From: Lysinibacillus alkalisoli
GTDB lineage: Bacteria; Bacillota; Bacilli; Bacillales_A; Planococcaceae
Length of the DNA stretch: 64,000 bases
Reading direction: 5' to 3'
Assembly: GCF_014643595.1 (NCBI RefSeq)
Contig: NZ_BMJT01000005.1
Span: 62,001-126,000 of the forward strand
The position numbers and the translations under genes are program-made. Numbering within the stretch: the first letter of the stretch is position 1; each line of letters begins with the position of its first letter. Below are positions 62,139 to 64,000 of the stretch, in pieces. The notes beneath the pieces were generated by a model. The model was given only the letters and a program-made list of their open reading frames with translations, had not been told where the DNA came from and did no database searches.

Positions 62139-62387
62139 ATGACATTGATTTATTATGGTAGACCAAATTGTGCTCTTTGTGATGAGGGGAAACAAATTGT
62201 TCAACTCATACAGGAGGAGATTGATATTGAAGTGGTCTATCGCAATATAGAAGATAATGATGCATGGCATGAACAATTTCTTTTGATGATACCTGTGATT
62301 GAATATCAAAATGAAATTATTATGTTCGGTCATATTGATTATGTAGACCTTTTAACGCAACTAACAGAAGCAGAGCAAAGGAAGTAA
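62139..62387 (+). CDS. Glutaredoxin-like protein
   Basis: 82 residues, thioredoxin fold of the DUF836/glutaredoxin-like type: LIYYGRPNCALCDEGKQIV with redox pair Cys11-Cys14, then cis-proline region MIPVIEYQNEIIMFG. In many bacilli a gene of this type stands before cggR-gapA; here it is followed directly by gapA. GGGAGG before the ATG. Confidence 0.88.
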   Translation: MTLIYYGRPNCALCDEGKQIVQLIQEEIDIEVVYRNIEDNDAWHEQFLLMIPVIEYQNEIIMFGHIDYVDLLTQLTEAEQRK

Positions 62388-62410
62388 GGAGTCTTATACT
62401 TCCTTTTTAT
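62377..62410 (+). terminator. Terminator after the glutaredoxin-like gene
   Basis: GGAAGTA (62380-62386) pairs with TACTTCC (62397-62403), with A and T extensions; it overlaps the stop codon. A TATAAT at 62423-62428 after it may serve gapA. Confidence 0.6.
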
Positions 62411-62494
62411 AGTGAATGGATTTATAATTAAAGTAAGAGGTCTGACATATTGGTCCTTGTTACACAAAACATAGCTGAAATTGGAGGAATTTAC

Positions 62495-63505
62495 ATGGCA
62501 CTACAATTAGCAATCAACGGGTTTGGTCGTATTGGCCGCTTAGTATTTCGTGAAGCAATGAAGCATGACGAGTTTGAAGTAGTAGCAGTAAACGATTTAA
62601 CAGATGCTCACCAATTAGCACATTTATTAAAATATGACTCTGTACATGGTGTATATGAAGAGGATGTGCAAGCTGAGGATGACGCTTTTATCGTAAATGG
62701 TAAACGCGTACAAGTACTTGCAGAGAAAGACCCTGCAAAACTACCATGGCGGGACTTAGGTGTTGATGTTGTTTTAGAGTGTACAGGTAAGTTTCGTTCA
62801 ATGGAAGATGTGCAAAAGCATATTGAAGCAGGGGCAAAGAAAGCGATCTTATCTGCGCCAGCAAAAGGAGATATGCCAACTTTTGTGATGGGAGTTAACC
62901 ATGAGGATTACAATCCAGATACAGACCATGTGATTTCAAATGCTTCATGTACAACCAATTGTTTAGCACCAGTAGCTAAAGTGTTAGACGAAAAATTTGG
63001 TATTGAACGTGGTATGATGACAACTATTCATGCTTATACGAACGACCAACGTATTTTAGATTTCCCTCACGCTGACCCACGTCGTGCGCGTGCAGGAGCG
63101 GTTTCTATGATTCCAACAACAACAGGTGCGGCAGTAGCTGTGTCAAAAGTACTGCCACAATTAAAAGGTAAACTAGATGGCTTTTCGATGCGTGTGCCAA
63201 CACCAAATGTCTCTTGTGTGGACTTAGTTGTACAATTAAATACAAGTGTTACAAAAGATGATGTAAACCAAGCATTAAAAGAAGCAGCAGCTGGCGAACT
63301 TAAAGGCATTTTAGATTACAATGAGTTACCATTAGTATCAATCGATTATAATGGCAATCATGCTTCTTCAACAGTAGATGGTTTATCTACTATGGTATTA
63401 GAAAATAGTATGGTAAAAGTATTAGCCTGGTACGATAATGAAATAGGCTACTCTACAAGATTAATGGACTTAGCCCTTTATTTAGTAGAGCGTGGCTTAA
63501 AATAA
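62495..63505 (+). CDS. gapA: Glyceraldehyde-3-phosphate dehydrogenase, glycolytic type
   Basis: 336 residues. NGFGRIGRLVFR, NAD-selecting AVNDLTD with Asp34, catalytic Cys152 in SNASCTTNCLAP, HAYTNDQ with the catalytic His. The Asp34 and the downstream pgk gene favour GapA over the NADP-linked GapB. ATG at 62495 follows GGAGGAATTTAC; the in-frame upstream start at 62450 has no ribosome site. No cggR gene precedes it. Confidence 0.95.
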   Translation: MALQLAINGFGRIGRLVFREAMKHDEFEVVAVNDLTDAHQLAHLLKYDSVHGVYEEDVQAEDDAFIVNGKRVQVLAEKDPAKLPWRDLGVDVVLECTGKFRSMEDVQKHIEAGAKKAILSAPAKGDMPTFVMGVNHEDYNPDTDHVISNASCTTNCLAPVAKVLDEKFGIERGMMTTIHAYTNDQRILDFPHADPRRARAGAVSMIPTTTGAAVAVSKVLPQLKGKLDGFSMRVPTPNVSCVDLVVQLNTSVTKDDVNQALKEAAAGELKGILDYNELPLVSIDYNGNHASSTVDGLSTMVLENSMVKVLAWYDNEIGYSTRLMDLALYLVERGLK

Positions 63506-63605
63506 TTGTGTGATACGCTAATCTTGATAAAGTGTGACATATTAATGTTAAATAGCATAAAAAGTATAGCCTTTATAAAATCAAACAGCTATAATGTATA
63601 AGGGT

Positions 63606-63639
63606 AAAAAAGAGTAGGGAATTTACCCTGCTCTTTTTT
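63606..63639 (+). terminator. Terminator between gapA and pgk
   Basis: A 14-bp stem (63606-63619 with 63626-63639, one G-U) ending in TTTTTT. It separates gapA from pgk, at least partly. Confidence 0.85.
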
Positions 63640-63654
63640 GTATGACAAGACAAA

Positions 63655-63672
63655 TAACAACGATATTTGTTA
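63655..63672 (+). promoter_or_regulatory. Palindrome TAACAA-N6-TTGTTA before pgk
   Basis: A perfect 6+6 inverted repeat (63655-63660 and 63667-63672), just upstream of a TACAAT (63676-63681) that could be the pgk -10. Candidate operator. Confidence 0.4.
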
Positions 63673-63722
63673 CGATACAATTGAACGGTTAATCTAGGAA
63701 AAATTTCAAGGAGGTTTTCTTT

Positions 63723-64000
63723 GTGTACAATAAGAAAACAATTAATGATATTGATGTAAAAGGCAAGCGTGTAGTGATACGCGTAGATTTTAATACACCA
63801 ATGGAGCAAGGTGAAATCACAGATGATACACGTATTCGTGGTTCACTACCAACATTAAAACAGCTGACAGATGCGGGTGCAAAATTAGTGATTTTAACAC
63901 ACTTAGGACGCCCCAAAGGTGAAGTGAAAGAGGAGTTGCGCTTAACAGCTGTTGCACAACGTTTAGCTGAGCTTATTGGCAAGCCTGTAAAGAAGTTAGA
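63723..64000 (+). CDS. pgk: Phosphoglycerate kinase, N-terminal part (runs off the window)
   Basis: The first ~92 residues: [39 protein letters not shown] and [16 protein letters not shown] are classic PGK N-terminal substrate-binding motifs. It begins with GTG at 63723, eight bases after GGAGG. Converts 1,3-bisphosphoglycerate to 3-phosphoglycerate with ATP formation; the gene continues past the window. Confidence 0.95.
   Translation, partial: MYNKKTINDIDVKGKRVVIRVDFNTPMEQGEITDDTRIRGSLPTLKQLTDAGAKLVILTHLGRPKGEVKEELRLTAVAQRLAELIGKPVKKL

Overview
The window is a chromosomal segment of a low-GC Gram-positive bacterium of the order Bacillales. Strong GGAGG ribosome-binding sites, frequent GTG/TTG starts, A/T-rich third positions and long stretches of Bacillus subtilis gene order support this. 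That order includes yhaR-yhaQP-yhaON-yhaM-prsA-yhaJ-scoC-yhaH-hit-ecsAB, hmoB-hemEHY-yhgD-yhgE, yhfH-lplJ-lcfB, hprK-lgt-ppaX-yvoF, hisZGDBHAFI-yvcD-trxB-yvcI-rapZ-yvcK-whiA-crh-clpP-tRNA-Arg and gapA-pgk. Blocks that lie far apart in B. subtilis are joined here. Together with the gene set, this suggests a Planococcaceae/Caryophanaceae-type aerobe (Kurthia/Caryophanon-like). The family placement is inference.

Layout. 1-5.6 kb: the tail of an enoyl-CoA hydratase, a stand-alone Fe-S PD-(D/E)XK nuclease, a DUF1269-like membrane protein, YhzD, and an Xre-regulated cassette of small membrane proteins leading into the YhaQP ABC exporter. 5.8-16.3 kb: the YhaO/YhaN nuclease-ATPase pair, YhaM exonuclease, PrsA foldase, YhaJ, ScoC, YhaH, HIT protein and EcsAB. 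16.5-27.3 kb: heme turnover (HmoB, HemEHY), a lipoprotein/two-component/YtkA-like lipoprotein operon, and YhgD-YhgE. 27.5-38.9 kb: YhfH, LplJ, a BceRS-AB peptide-antibiotic module with an extra Cys-rich gene, LcfB, a DedA protein and a GntR(YtrA-like)-ABC operon. 39-45.1 kb: YuxH-like EAL-HDOD protein, cytochrome c551, HprK-Lgt-PpaX-YvoF, and an AraC regulator beside a decayed MATE transporter gene. 45.3-58.9 kb: the complete compact his operon (without hisC or a histidinol phosphatase), YvcD, TrxB, YvcI-RapZ-YvcK-WhiA-Crh, and ClpP with a CtsR box. 59-64 kb: tRNA-Arg(CCG), a likely new ~210-nt small RNA, a TetR/MFS efflux pair, a glutaredoxin-like protein, gapA and the start of pgk.

How the parts fit. 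HprK and Crh are the carbon-catabolite signalling proteins; cre-like AAGCGCTT sites occur at hemE and cccB, linking them by inference to respiration. The usual glycolytic repressor gene cggR is missing from in front of gapA. Several envelope-stress modules (EcsAB, PrsA, BceRSAB, YhgE, two other ABC systems, DedA) are clustered here.

Most of the window is conserved core. The least explained parts are the Xre cassette with three spaced copies of a GTAAAG-N4-CTTTAC operator, the RNA gene at about 59,289-59,500, the structured 3' region of yhfH, the propeller-lipoprotein/two-component operon, and the Cys-rich gene inside the Bce module. No CRISPR array, phage or intact insertion sequence was seen.
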